From Chlorokybus atmophyticus (lineage: Eukaryota > Streptophyta > Chlorokybophyceae > Chlorokybales > Chlorokybaceae), in contig RHPI01003536.1 in the NCBI GenBank assembly GCA_009103225.1, positions 185,844 to 237,197 on the forward strand: DNA of 51,354 nucleotides, in the 5' to 3' direction. The notes beneath the pieces were generated by a model, which worked only from the letters and a program-made list of their open reading frames with translations, had not been told where the DNA came from and did not search any database. The number at the start of each line of letters is the position of its first letter. Within the stretch, counting starts at the first letter, position 1. Below, piece by piece: positions 1 through 15,446 of the stretch. The position numbers and the translations under genes are program-made.

Positions 1-162
1 GGGGATTGATGGCGGCGGTGAGGCGACATAGGTTTAGCACGCATTATATATAGCATGCGCACAGCTCATCATTGCCACGCAAAAATGTACCGTGAATGAT
101 TTATGTTTGCATAGTGTGCAGAATATCCTTGAAGGCGCAATTATATTTGAATTGCAACATTT

Positions 163-218
163 CAATTTAGCAAGATTGCCGGCGCTGCAACTGCAGCGCC
201 GGCAATCTTGCTAAATTG
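163..218. repeat. Perfect 27-bp inverted repeat (hairpin/cruciform)
   Basis: Left arm 163-189 and right arm 192-218 are exact reverse complements, separated only by the dinucleotide AC at 190-191. The arm starts CAATTTAGCAAGATTGCC and has a GC-rich centre. No poly-T follows, so this is not a typical Pol III terminator. It could be a MITE relic, a cruciform or a small-RNA precursor. Confidence 0.9.
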
Positions 219-768
219 GTAGTTGTATGCAAAAGGTATATGCTAGTATGCTTGTATGAATGTGCCGCATGTTTAACCAAAAGTACATGTATTGCAAATA
301 TCACTTGCTGTTGAACATCACATGCAATTTGCGGAAGCTAGAGACAGGACGTTGAGATACAATTGTAACTGCTAGCAAAAAGCCTGAGCTGGTGCAACAT
401 CACAATATGCATAATAATACACCGTTGCTTGCAGTTACTGAACTCCTCAGCTCTCTAGTCTATATGCATCAGCATTTACTAGTCTCAACCATGCTGCACC
501 AGCTCAGGCTTTCAAAACCTCCTAACTTCTGACCATGGTACAAACAACAAAACAAGTGATGAGTACCAGCAGGTGCATAATGATGACCTTTATGTGCACA
601 GAGGCAGGGTGCACCCGTTGCCGATGCCAACGCTGTTCTGGCGCTGAAATGTGGCAAAGACTGCAGTCGCTGCATAGATTCGCAGTAAATAACAAACTTA
701 GTTATGTGAGTTGGGTAAATCCCTTCCAACACGCATGCGTGCACGCGCGCTCATGCACAGACGCACAC

Positions 769-834
769 ACACGCAGCGAGAGCGAGAGAGCGAGAGAGAG
801 AGCGAGAGAGCGAGCGAGCGAGAGAGAGCGAGCG

Positions 835-916
<82 letters not shown>
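769..916. repeat. GA microsatellite
   Basis: An imperfect (GA)n tract changes to pure (AG)n from about 840. An N lies just downstream at 923, pointing to an assembly gap or collapsed repeat. Frames read through it on both strands are artefacts. Confidence 0.95.
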
Positions 917-920
<4 letters not shown>

Positions 921-1072
921 CGNGCGAAACTTGAGCTTGACAACGGAGGGGCACTGCGGGTATGGCAGCGTTAAGGCGTTGAGCAGCGCCACTGCAGCCT
1001 CGCCCGCCAACTCATCAGCCTAGAAGATAACCAAATCAAGTTATAATACAGTGTGCTCCACAACATCTCTCA

Positions 1073-3827
<2,755 letters not shown>

Positions 3828-6800
3828 CTCTGTTGCACTGCCCAAGGAAAAACAATGTCTCACGCTCACGCCCTTCCAGTGAAAGCTGCAAGCTGCTAGT
3901 AGCATTAAAGCTTCAAACTAGCAGCACACACACGCGTAGACACATGACGTGGGAGTGGGGAAGGGGTAAGTGAAGTGAAATGACAGAGGCGGGAAACTGC
4001 TGCCGACACTAACTGCAAATACATTGTGCAGCAAACTAGTATATGTGCCTGCCTGTGTGACTGACTGACAGGTTGGGGCAGTGATTGGAGTAGGGTGGGT
4101 GCGTGGTACAGACGTAGGCGAATGAAATGAAAGAAACAAGTGGCTTATAAGGGTTAGCCCGGTGGTTGCAGGTGTGCAAGCTAGATGAGAGTGTTGTGCG
4201 TGGTGTTGGCGTGTTGCAATGTGAAGCATGTTGGACGTGTGATGACATGTCAGAACCTGCCATGAGTGCAGTAGCACAGCGGGCGTAACACACCCGCCCG
4301 CACATGCGTTCACACACGCACATAGAGAGCGCTGAACATACCGGCGACGGTGTCGCTGACGGTGTCGCTGACGAGGAGAAAGCCTGGAATGTGCACTGGC
4401 CTACCGCTTGCACGGATGCTGGATTGCCTTGCCCATTGCATGTTCTTATCCATGTAGGGTTTCTTTTACTTGGCAACGAGCGCTGAGCGCTGGCACCTAC
4501 TGAATCCTACTGTCCGCATCTCAGGGCGACATGTCACATCATGCGTGTTATGTACTGCATGTACTCACTGCTAGTAACATTATTACCTACTCTGATGGCT
4601 ACCAGCCTGCTACGCTGCTGGTATAGCCGCTCACCATGGAGGGCATTGCTGCATGCACCATGCCGCTGACTTGACCCAGCATGTTGTGGGCGGCACCTTT
4701 GCAGCGCACGCGCCATGCTTGTGTCCGTGCTGCTTTCACCACAGTACTTTACAACGAATCCGTTTCATGTGGGCTGCTGTGAGAACTTACCGAGCAGCAA
4801 GACCGCTTGAGGCATAATGCCAAAAGGCCTATTAAATAGGCAAATTGAGAGATAGCCACACGTGCAGGAGCACCAAGAAAGTACACCATGTTGTCCTCAG
4901 CCTGGCAGAACTCCTGGCAGTTATGGACCCCACCTTGGGATAGGCCTACGTACCAACGCTGAGTTGACGCCGATGGTAGCGTGGCAGTGGCACGGTGATC
5001 TTGTTAGCGGGGACGGCAAAGTTCAGCATTCCCCCCCCCCTGGTATGTCGGAGATATGAATAGTACTCCGCCATGGCAAAATGATGAGAATCCCACTGTT
5101 TAAAGCTACAAACTTGCACCGCAGATCAAGACACATGCATGTTAAGACCGACAGGCAATGGCAAGGCAACTCGAACACAAGGCTCAATATATACTCATTA
5201 TTGTTTATGTCTACAAAGACAGCCCATGTAACCAGGGCCGAACGCCATTCCATGATGACGCAGTAATCCAATAATGCATCAACTGCAATCAATCGTTGTG
5301 GGCCAGGGGAAGAGGTAATCACAAGCAGCGGGTAGTTGATTTATGTTGCAAAAACAATTGCTGCATTATCGACGCATGCAATTGGAAGACAAGTTTAGCA
5401 TGTAATCACAACAACATGATAATAGTGGAATCATAGGCAAGGAATTCAAACATATATATGTTACAATTAACTTGACCGCTTTGACCGCTGAGTACAAACT
5501 AACTTCACTTAATAATGCATATTCGTCTACCTTAGCAACCATATGGTTGCTAGGCTACTGGGGGTTTGGGTAGGCTACGTGCGTGTAAATGCGTAGCTAG
5601 GTCACAACAGCTTGCTGGAGTCGCCTTGCCATGTTTGCCTTGCCTATCTTAAGCCTCTTAAACTTGTACTACAAGTTTAAGCATACAATATGGACATATT
5701 ATGTCCCTATAATATGCTCCGTGTATATCGTGAAAAGGCGATTGCATGGTGAAAATGAGCAGCGTATCGTGGGAGTACTTGCAACCCAACTGCGGCCGAT
5801 CTTGGGGCACGCACAGAGGTAACCTTCAAAAAGCGAGTTGATGCATGCTGCAAAACGCTGACGCGTGCGATTGAGGCTAGGCTTGGAGTGTAAACAAGCA
5901 ACATGCCTTTGAGTTAATGGATTCCTTTAACATATGCATCACACTTAATTCTAACCGCCTCGATCTTCAAGGGTTGCTAGGCTACGTATGTGTAAATGCG
6001 TAGGTCACAATGTACGTGCTAGAGTTTGCCTTACCTTGCCTTGCCTTGTATGCCTTTGTGTTATGTTTGATGCGTGCGTGTATGCAATTTAGGCAGAGGT
6101 AAAGACATGGTGAAAGTGAGCAGCTGCCACTCGGAGTACTTGCAACCCAAAGAGAGGGGCGCTGCGACTCGGGCGCACTATTAGGTGTGTGTCAGTGCTC
6201 GTACAAAGTACGCAATTCAACTACCAGCACAATTGCATCACCATCTTGTGCGCACTAGACGCGGTGCACTTAATTGTAGCAATAACTGCACAAATGGGAT
6301 TGCAACGAATTACACAACATCCCATTTCAACCCCTTCACACACGCCCCTAACCCTTTTTTTTTAAATATCGACTCGAGTTGCTGCACAAAGGGGTGCTGC
6401 AACGCAATCGTTCACATAGCATATATGCGATACGAAGTGCCACATAGGCGGATGCATCCGCACACAACAACAGGCTTAGCAAGCAGGGAGCAAAGTATAT
6501 ATGACTACATCATGCTTGCAACGAAAGCAAATACATACATAGTGGTAGTAGTAGATGTAGCGTAGTGATTAGATAGCATGCAGGCGTGTGGCTTAGCCCA
6601 GTGGTCAAGTAGGAAAACCAATGTTGTTGCTGGTTGACTGCATGCTCATGCATATTTGCGTGTGCTACCTGCTCTTGAATCCTTACACTGCTTCCACAAT
6701 GTTCCCCAGTCCGGCCAACTGCCAAGCCATATTACTAGCTCAAGCAACGGCAACGCTGCAGCAAGCGAAGGTGGTGCTAGTAGCTGTTAGACTTACAGGC

Positions 6801-7342
6801 AAGCGCTGCTCGAGCTTAAAAACATGCGCTACCACTCGCAAAATAGGTTGCCTTAATCCCTCAAGCTTCTGCCGTCAGGTGCGTGGTCATGTTTGCCTTG
6901 CTGTTTTGTCTTGCTACGTTAAACGTTCAGGTCCCCACGTACACACAAGCAAGCTTACACGTCGGCAGCTTGATTGTATGCAATGGTCAGCAACAGTAAG
7001 TCCACAAAGCCGCGCAACTGATGGCAAAACTTGGCTGTTGTCAGCACACCTTGCCATCTTGCCACGCACAAGCTGTTGCCCCTCCGCCGCCAGGATAGGC
7101 TAACCCTAATCCCAAGACAAACAGGCAGGGTGTTCCGCCGCCGCTAGCGCTGCTGGCGTTTTAGAGCTGGACAGCTGGCACGCTAGGTCTGCCAGTTGGA
7201 GATATTGATTTCATCGCGTCGTTGGTGCGGGAGCGGCGGCGGCGGCGGCGGCGACGCGGGCCAAGGCTTGTTTGTCTGTTGTGTAGGTGGTTGTAATTGC
7301 TACTGCTGGTGTTGTTGCTGAGCGGTCCAGCGGGCAGCAGTC
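3828..7342. other. Intergenic region between divergent NIDO and SND3 genes
   Basis: About 3.5 kb with no recognisable gene. It should contain the promoters of both flanking genes, but I can point to no specific element. A diverged direct repeat lies at 5545-6160. A GGC-rich run at 7231-7250 precedes the SND3 start and may belong to its 5' leader. Confidence 0.5.
5545..6160. repeat. Two diverged direct-repeat segments
   Basis: Segment 1 (about 5545-5825) and segment 2 (about 5970-6160) share, in the same order, TAGGCTACGT, TGTAAATGCGTAG, AGGTCACAA, a CCTTGCC-rich stretch, ATGGTGAAA, TGAGCAGC and GGAGTACTTGCAACCCAA. Insertions and point changes separate them. No coding frame spans them. This is probably an old local duplication or two fragments of one dispersed repeat. 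Confidence 0.6.
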
Positions 7343-9042
7343 ATGGGGAAGCTAGCGCCGCTCAAGATGTTTGCTGTGCCGGGCCTCATGCTTGGGCTGA
7401 AGGTATGTGCACTTGCCGGGTCTCTTGTTGTTGTCATGGACTCTCTACCTTGGGTGGCTTTGCTGCCTGCCTCTGTTCCTAACAGCCTGTGTGTGTACTT
7501 GTGCTGGCACAATTGTCAGTCAGATTGAAACAGGCAGCTTGTACGTCGGTTGTCCTTCAGTGTCTTGCTCAGCTCTCACTGAGTTATTCACTGAGATGAT
7601 AGGTTTAACCGTGCTTGTGTACACTTATTGTTGATCAATAGGTTCACTCGCAACTGACGGTTGGTTTTGCAACTCTTGTGATGCTGGTACAGGTGTTTGG
7701 AGCAGACTACAAGGACTCCGCCACAATCCTCGTCATCCGAGCTACCTTTGCAGTCATGTCGCTAGTTGTGCTTCTGGCGCAGCTGTTTGTAGGGCTGAAG
7801 CTGTTAACCTCCAAGAGGCAAGCTGAAGAAACGGTTGAGGTGGAGCAGAAAGACATGCAAGGGTAGGTTATGGCCTGCTCAACTGCTTGGCATATAACTG
7901 CTGTGTAATCACAGGTTTGGTCGTAGTTATGGATTGGCTTGGCTCGAGTGTATGTATGCAAAAAGCGTTCTGCTAGCGCCCAGCATTGACAACTTGTTTT
8001 ACTGCCGGCTGTCGCATTGTGGTCTGTGGTGCAATACTACAATTGAAGCGCAACCAGGCAGGTCGCATGTGTATACGTGTATACCGACTGTATTTACCTG
8101 ATACATGCACTGGTCCGCAGGAATAGCACAACTACAAAGTTGTCTGTGAAGGACTATGACATGGCGGAGTGGCGTAAAGCAATTGGCGGTTTCCTTCTGG
8201 TATGTTCTTTGTGTTACAACCTAGCTTGGATTCAGTTTTATGGCATTAGGCATTATTAATTGCAGTTTGACCTTGAGTATCGCACATTGCGCAGGTGTCA
8301 GCGATCTCTGTGTTCGCGCATGTGAAATTTGAGATGGTTCCAACACTGCTTATCTCATCAGGTCAGTTGGCACGCAGTCTTTAGGCTAGGTAATTTAACG
8401 CCACTTCTACATGTTGGATGGCGCATGCGCACCATGTCACCATTAGTTTGCAAGCATGATTGTGACATTTGACTAGGTGTTGTGACACTCGGGCGGTTGG
8501 TTCTTCAGCTGTTAGCGTCAATAGTAGTTGTGATCCGTCTGCTGTTGTCTTGTGTAGTCGGCATCTTAGGCTCATTGTGCTGTTGTCAGTCATGCAGACA
8601 TTGACGCTGCTTGAGAGCCCGCTTTTCCGCATCTATATTCTTGAGGAGGCTCCTGCAAGCGATGACGAGTTGAAACGACCTTTTGTTGCAAAGAACCCGA
8701 TGAAGGACATGTAAGCGGGAAGCCGAGTTGGTGATCCCCTCCACTGTCATATAGCACGGGCTGTTGTGGCCACAGCTATTTGTGATTTGACATACACATG
8801 TACACGTTTAAACACAACAAACATACAGGCACACATACACACGCATATGCATGCGCGCATGCACATGCACAAGTGCATGCACATTCGCACATTTTCATGC
8901 ATAAACGTCTGTCATATGCAGGATTGACAATTGGAAGAAGTCACTGGAGCCCGCCGCGGACAGCCAACAGACCATCGAGGGTGCAGCCACGCAGCCATCG
9001 TCATCAAAGAGCAGCAAAGGGAAGCGCAACAAGCAGTCGTAG
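7343..9042 (+). CDS. SND3/PHO88 family ER membrane protein
   Basis: Six exons: 7343-7402, 7693-7862, 8121-8199, 8295-8361, 8590-8710, 8922-9042. They total 618 nt (205 aa, TAG) with consistent phases and GT-AG introns. The family (yeast PHO88/SND3, about 190 aa) works at the ER in SRP-independent protein targeting and was first linked to phosphate transport. Visible family features are an N-terminal hydrophobic part after MGKLAPLKMF, the block KDSATILVIRATFAVMSLVV followed by a second hydrophobic stretch, a charged loop, VKDYDMAEWRK, a further hydrophobic segment (FLLVSAISVFAHVKF), and SPLFRIYILEE with ELKRPF before a basic Ser/Lys-rich tail. It is convergent with the sugar-transporter gene downstream. 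Confidence 0.88.
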
Positions 9043-10330
9043 GTGGTTTTTGGGGTGTAATCTGTGTGACCATCACTGCAAGGGAATGCTCGCATTGTAA
9101 GGGAACTTGATTTGCGTGAGATGCGTTGCAAACAAGCCTGCCCCTAAGCAACATTGTGTTGCATCGGGGCATTGTTGATGGGTTGTGATGCTCACTAAAA
9201 CAGAACCTGGTTTGAAGTAGGCGATGGCTCCCCTGGGTCCAGTTGGATAAGTATTGGACAAGTGCAGTTGGTGCACATCAGCTGAGTGCAGTCCAGTCAT
9301 CATAAAAATCAAGTATAATTTGTATATGATTCGGACTGCCCTGCTTGAAGCCTCGGTTGATGCGTTGATTTAGTGGTGTCGCAAGCATTGAGCAGGGAGG
9401 CAGCCTGTATTGTATGCCTGCACATGTCGCTGCTGGTTGTGTGGCTGCTGGTTGTGTGTTACATCGGGCATTGCTGTAGTTTGCGCCCGCGCCTACTCAG
9501 TTGCAGTAATGGTAGTGCTTAGTGATGTGCGCGTTGCGCAATCATATGGACGCGTGGATGCAGCTGCGTGTTGCACTTGCCCCCCCATCTTTGTCTCCAC
9601 TAACAGCAACATCGTCACACCAAGCTATGCACTGTCATCCCTGCCTATCACTGCACAAGCATACTCACACGCATGCCAGCGGCACCCCCCATCTTGGAGT
9701 CTAAAGCCGAGCACGGCATCTTGCAGCACCATGCAAGGCAGCGGCTCAGCACTGCTAAGACCAAAGAAGCCTAGTAGGTAAGAAACCTAGTAAGTGCATA
9801 TGGAGAAGTGGACGAAGAACACTACTATTTTGCTCCATAGGGCTATCCTGGCGGTGCCAACCAACAAACTTTTGCCATGCATATACTGTAGTAGTGTCTC
9901 TGTGTTACAATACGGTGCTTTGGTGCTTGCCAGCATCAACTTCAGCCATGCGTGTTCAGTGAAAACGCATTTCGCGCTCGGTATAAGGGCCATATCATAG
10001 CATGTGGTTTATGCGTTGCAGTTTTAACAGGTAACTTCTATGTTGCTAGGTAACGACTACTCTGATATAGAAGGAGTTCTAGTCCACGCACATTGATGAC
10101 TGCATGGTATGCCATTGCAGCAGAGTGTCTATACATGCCTAACAGCCCCGCGCATATCCTGTACGCCTGTCCTACAACTGCCTTGTCTTGCGGAATTGTC
10201 GGGTGCAGGGCGCTCAGGGTAGACTGTACATCAACTTCTGTACCAATCAACAACGATTGCACTTCACTTGCTGAGAGCTGCTCATAAGTGACGTGGTCCG
10301 CGATGCATACTTGTACAATATGGACAGAAT
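9043..10330. other. Convergent intergenic region
   Basis: 3' flanks of the SND3 gene (plus) and the transporter gene (minus). TGTAA occurs 14 nt past the SND3 stop (9056), a motif used as a poly(A) signal in many chlorophytes, but I could not show it consistently for other genes here. Nothing else recognised. Confidence 0.5.
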
Positions 10331-12479
10331 CTATTCTGTCACCACCAACTGGTACTCTTTATCTGCCTTGAGTTTAGGTGTCCTTTCATCTAGAAATGAG
10401 GCCATGGGACTATGTTGCAATGGCGTGCCGGGCAGTGAGAGTGACGGCTGCATGCGATATAAGTAGAGAGCGCACACGACCACCATAGCGGCGAGGAGAA
10501 AGGGTAGAGAAATATCAAAGCTTGAGAGTGCAGCTGAGAGCAGCGCCGTGATGAATATCCCGCACGCGCTGGCGTACACCTTCGCCACGTTGGACATGAA
10601 CTTCACCACGGCGGACACGCACAGTCCCGACAACGCCATGGTGAGGACTATCACCATCGCATATGAGTCGAAGCCCCGGAAAATGGCTAAGTCCCACACG
10701 CGCGCGGGCTCGCGCACGGCCACAACGAGGAGATTGAACACGCATCCCCACAAGTAGAGCTGGATGTTTTGGAGATAGATGGGAGCGGCGTAGTCCTTCT
10801 GGAATAGGTACTCGCTCACAATGCCTGCGGCTGCAGCGAGGGTGGAGCCCACAACAACAAGCAGCAGGCCCAGCGCAGGATAGTCCGACAGGTGCGTGCA
10901 AGGCGCGTGCTGTTGGGACTCGCACACGGCCATCTGCGAGGCCATCACGCCGTTAAGGAGAAGCAGTATTGAGACCCACTGCACATGGGTGAATTGCCGC
11001 CGTAGGAACATCGTTGACATCACCGCCACGATCGGGATTTCCACATGGCTGAATACCACAAACGTCACAGGCGTCGCCAGCTTGCGCAGAACGATGAACC
11101 TGCAAGAAGGAGTCTGTCATGACAATACTGCTGCTGCTTACGAAGGCGCGCATGCCTACACGCAATGCATTACCGCCTTTTTGGTTTAGCACTGTGCACA
11201 CACATTCGCAAACCAACCTGCTTGAGAGTGTGCACGCAGCATAAATGCCTTGCTTATGTAGATACATACACTACTCACATGTGACGCATGTATGCGTGCA
11301 TGCGCACGTGCGTGCGAGCATAGATGTCTGTATGCATGCGTGTGTGCGTGCGTATGTACATCTCTCTTGTGGTCGTGCTTTACAATATCAACCACATGTG
11401 CTGATGGCGGTGCCCAATGCTGCAGCAACCATGAGCTCAGCGGGTAAAGATGTGCGCGCCATGACGCCCACACTCTTTATTGAGGTAAGATGTTACCTTA
11501 CCCAACATTTACCTGAGGTTGTTCTCGACGCAGTACACTGCGGCAGGGATGGCGAAGTGGGCAAATCCGCGCGGCGTGATGTGCGTGTTGATGAGGTCCC
11601 GCAAGCCCGCCGCGCTGCGCTCGGATGGCTCCGTGTAGAACAGCAGCAGCAGCGCACTCAATGCGAGCTTCGCTGCCTCGGCTGCCAGCACCGCCGCCGC
11701 TGCGCTGAACGGATAGTCGCCGCCGTGAAGCTCCTTCACCCTGTTTGGACCCATGCAAACATCAAGTCCTGGCGGGCATGCGTTCATGCGCGTGCATGTG
11801 CGAGTGTGTGCAGGCGTGCCAATATGTGCGTGCGTGCGCACACGCACTCACGCACTAACCTGTCACCTATCATGGGTTGCACACCTCATGCGCACCAATT
11901 TGTTGCGCAACGAAAGATTTAGTGAGTGCATGAGCGCACGCACGCACGCACCAACCAGTCAGTCATCACGATTGCAAACCGTATGCGCTTGAATTAGGGC
12001 GCATTGATAGAATCTCTTAGCAGACACACCGTTGCGCTATGCAGTGTGGTGGTATCTAGAACTCAGACAGACCAAACACGCATGCGATGCTAGTGCCCAG
12101 ACACCAACAGAAAGACATGCTGGTTTAGATTGTTGCTCATTCATGCTCAAGAGTCACAACACAAAGTGCTCTCCAACATGCTCTTCATCAACAATAAATA
12201 TGATAGATATCAGTTTTAAAAAGACTAGAACGAATAATAATATCGTCACCAACTCAACAACCTTACGTTTCACGTTTGGCTGCTTTGTGAAGCCCAAACA
12301 GCAAAAGTAAACCACGAAAGTTCTCACGCTAATTGTAGCTGACATGTGTGCGCAAGAATGCTTTGCAAACCATTCGCCAGGCTAGGCCAGGCCACGAACC
12401 TGTGCACGAGAACCACATTGATGGCGCTCAGCGCCACCTGCCCGCTCAGCAGCAGCGCTTTGGAGCTCCCTTGGAGCAT
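10331..12479 (-). CDS. SLC35A-type nucleotide-sugar transporter
   Basis: Three exons: 12479-12400, 11740-11513, 11099-10331. They total 1077 nt (358 aa, TAG) with matching phases. The ATG at 12479 is the first ATG after an in-frame TGA just upstream. The protein is almost entirely hydrophobic helices with short loops, as expected for a Golgi/ER drug-metabolite-superfamily antiporter exchanging a nucleotide sugar for the nucleoside monophosphate. Family-like segments: SGQVALSAINVVLVHR (TM1), AAAVLAAEAAKLALSALLLLF (TM2), AAVYCVENNLRFIVLRKL, ATPVTFVVFSHVEIPIV, GIVSEYLFQKD, IYLQNIQLYLWG, FMSNVAKVYASACGIF. The ENNL...VFSHVEIP and QNIQLYLWG patterns point to the CMP-sialate/UDP-galactose branch, but the substrate cannot be fixed from sequence. 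The C-terminal tail is cytosolic and hydrophilic. Confidence 0.9.
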
Positions 12480-13441
12480 CCTGCTTGCGGGGCCTCTCAG
12501 CTCACCCAAGGATCAACCTACATTGCCCTAGTCCGGCCTGGCCTGGCCTGGCCTGGCCTGGCCTGATCTGATCTGGCCTAGCCTGGCCTGGCTTGGCCTT
12601 GTGAGCTTGAGTGGCCGGCCAACAACCACTTCAACAATGCAACTCCAGCATGCAAAAGTTATTTGCTCAATTATCAGGTCAGCCCCAGCCTAGCCCAAAA
12701 GGTGCAAGGTCACCTGGGCCACACGCGCAAGAGACCGCCGCCTAGCCCTGGCCTGGCCTGGCCTGGCCTGGCGCTAGCCTGGTCAAATTTTTCCTGCAGG
12801 GCTTCGGAATACGTCTACTGTATCAAGAGCCGTAATCCGTCAGCTCGCTAGGCTAGCCGTATCTGGGCTCGCGAGAAAATGAGCTGAGTTACAGCCGCCG
12901 GGCTCTACATGTCGGTAATTTGGTCTAATCAATAGGTCAACTGGCTCGTCCAGTTCCGCAGAGCTGGTGTATCAACGTTACGGCTGTTGTGGGTGGCGGC
13001 CGCGCCTTGCGGCGGCGGCGGCGGAGCTGGAGGAGGAGGCGGAGGCCATCGTAGTGGACTGGGAAGCTGTGTTTTTGTACATACGGAGATTAGGGCACTG
13101 TCACTTGCACTGCGGCTGCTCCTTCTTGCGTCAGCCAGCCAGCAAAACCCTAACTTAGCTTAGCTAGTGCAGATCAGCGCTGCCACTGCATGCGCTGCTG
13201 TTTACGTGTTGTTGTTGCTTAGCCATACTTGTTGTTTGCTGAGTTGTTTCGGTCAGTCGTAGCTAGCTAGATTCATTGACCTCAGAAGGCCGCCCCCAGG
13301 ATCAGGATCGCTTGTAGCTGTCTCCATCAATAGCAGAAAGACTGTAGTTAAACGCTTTGCAGCACAGGTCTGGTCTGCTTAGATTTGCTACCATAGTTCT
13401 TTTGTAGGCGATTGTTTATCCTCTCACGTCAAGTTGAAGGC
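12480..13441. other. Divergent promoter region, transporter and STRAP
   Basis: Holds the 5' flanks of two divergent genes plus a GGCCT minisatellite. No core promoter element can be assigned. A GGC-rich stretch at about 13000-13045 could be leader sequence of STRAP. Confidence 0.45.
12534..12772. repeat. GGCCT pentanucleotide minisatellite, two clusters
   Basis: Tandem GGCCT units with drift (GATCT, GGCCTA) at about 12534-12600, and a second pure cluster at about 12747-12772. The open frame reading PGLAWPGLA across it is a repeat artefact. Confidence 0.85.
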
Positions 13442-15446
13442 ATGGCGAGCAACAACAAGCGGCCGCAGCAGGTGCCTCTGGTCTGCCACGGGCACTCCAG
13501 GCCCATAGTGGACCTGTGGTATTCCCCCATAACACCGGATGGCTACTTCCTTATCTCCGCCTCCAAAGGTACGATTGTTATGCTCATTACTCATTCAGGT
13601 AGCTGCTGCATTCACTTGCTGTCGAGGTTGCACAAAGTGCCAGTATTGCCTGTGGAACACCAGTTGGCATTTGCTAGGTCAACTGCATTCAGCAATAGGG
13701 TGCAAAACGTATTTGCATATTAGAGTAGTGCAATTGAGTGCATTAGGTGAATATCCTTGCATTCAACTAGCAGCCAAGCGCTGAGTGCCCTGTAAGGCTT
13801 GCACAGCTGGCAATGCTGGTTTGTACAACTATGAGACAGATTGACAGTTACGATTCTTGTGCTTCAAGATGGCAAGCCCATGCTGCGGAACGGAGAGACT
13901 GGGGACTGGATTGGGACTTTTGAGGGTCACAAGGGAGCCGTGTGGGGTGCATGCTTGGACCCGCCCGCCATGCGTGCCGCCACAGGATCCGCTGACTTCT
14001 CAGCGTAAGTTTTGTTGTTGTTGCAACTTCCCAGCTGGCTTTGGAAAACAATGACTATTGACCCACCCGCATGCACACATGCATGCGCGTTTATAACCTT
14101 ACACATGTGTGCGCACATTCTCAAGCATGTGTGCAATCATTGGCGAGAACACAGCATGTATCAACCAATGTGGTGCCTTGTGTTGGTTACAGGAGGGTTT
14201 GGGATGCTCTCGCTGGCGAAGAGTTGCACTCATTCGAACACAAGCATATCGTGCGGTGCGTTGATTTTGCACAGGTACCGTTGCTGTAGTGCAGCTGCTT
14301 GCTAGTTGAGGTGTGCATTGCAGTTTTTACGTTGTTTCAAAAGGACATCTGCCTTTTGTGACTGCAACTGCAAGATCCTCTTGCTGTGTTGATGCGCAGA
14401 ACTCGTCCAAGCTTCTGACTGGAGGACAAGAGAAGCTTATACGGTTGTTCGACTTGGAAAGGCCTGATGCTGAACCGCAGGTGCATAGTCATATATCAAG
14501 TTCACATGCAAGCTGGCTGTGTATACCTGCACGTGTATATGTATACATGCATGCATGCCAGGAGCTGTGTCGCTGTATCACTTGATGGCTGACCCTGTGC
14601 AGAGACTGGAGGGTTCTCCAGCAGGCATCCGAGTAGCCGTTTTTCACGGAAATGACTCGCTGGTTTTGACAGCGGTTGCCGACACGCCTGGCATCAATGT
14701 GTGGGACGTGCGTACCGGGCAACGCATCCGTACCCTCGAAACAAAGACCCCTCCCACAAGCTTGCAGGTGCAATTGGCATGACTGTTCTGGTTGGAGTCA
14801 TTGACATGCTAGATCTGCTGCATGTAACCCTGCCACGTGTGTGCCCTGTTGGGCTTTGGGTTGACGGCCTGGCATTGTTGACGCGTGTGCTATGCAATGT
14901 GTGGAGACAGGTTGCTGATGGCAAGTATCTAGTGACGGCGGATGGCAAGGAGGTGAAGTTCTGGGACGCGTCTTCGTTTGCTTTGGTGAAGGCGCACACG
15001 ATGCCAGTCACCACCGAGTCGGCATCATTCTTCCCCTCGAAGTCCAAGTTTGTTGCTGCTGGAGAAGACATGTGGGTTCGCCTGTTTGACTTCAACACCG
15101 GGCAGGAGCTTGGTGAGTATCAACAGTGAGTCGCTTGATGATTGGTATCAACCTGTCACTCTGTGTCGACTAACAAAGAAACATGTGCTAGAGTGCAACA
15201 AGGGTCATCACGGACCGGTGCACGCTGTTCGGTTTGCGCCAACAGGGAATTCGTATGCTTCTGGGTGAGTTGGTTTGAGGCTTCGAACTGATGTGTAGGT
15301 TGTGATCGTGAACTTTCTGTATCGTACTGCACATCTCACCTGTGTTGTTTGCTTTCAGGTCGGAGGATGGGACGATACGGTTGTGGAGCGTGTTTGAGGA
15401 GGAGCCCGCGATTGTGGAACAGGTCGAATCACTGACACTGACATAA
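13442..15446 (+). CDS. STRAP: STRAP-like WD40 protein
   Basis: Eight exons: 13442-13568, 13869-14004, 14193-14274, 14400-14480, 14603-14767, 14911-15112, 15192-15264, 15359-15446. They total 954 nt (317 aa, TAA) with consistent phases. STRAP (serine/threonine kinase receptor-associated protein, unrip) is a seven-bladed WD40 protein that, in animals, joins the SMN complex and unr. Diagnostic stretches are [80 protein letters not shown] and SEDGTIRLW. It is slightly shorter than the roughly 350-aa animal form; the difference is mostly the C-terminal tail. The last exon could alternatively splice at CAG|gtcgaa (15422), which would change only the final residues. Confidence 0.93.

Larger units (their letters stand above)
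1..1072. other. Intergenic sequence left of the NIDO gene
   Basis: I see no gene here. The open frames are short, or are created by the GA microsatellite (poly Arg-Glu or Ser-Leu readings). It holds a perfect palindrome (163-218) and a GA repeat (about 769-916), listed separately. Confidence 0.6.

Noticed and set aside
535-1023. Open frames through the GA repeat (poly Arg-Glu, poly Ser-Leu) on both strands, here and at 1360-2090
   Set aside because: Produced by the dinucleotide repeat; no sequence outside it resembles a protein, apart from the true NIDO exon at 1938-2432.
10548-10757. Plus-strand frame over the transporter gene
   Set aside because: Antisense to a well-supported exon.
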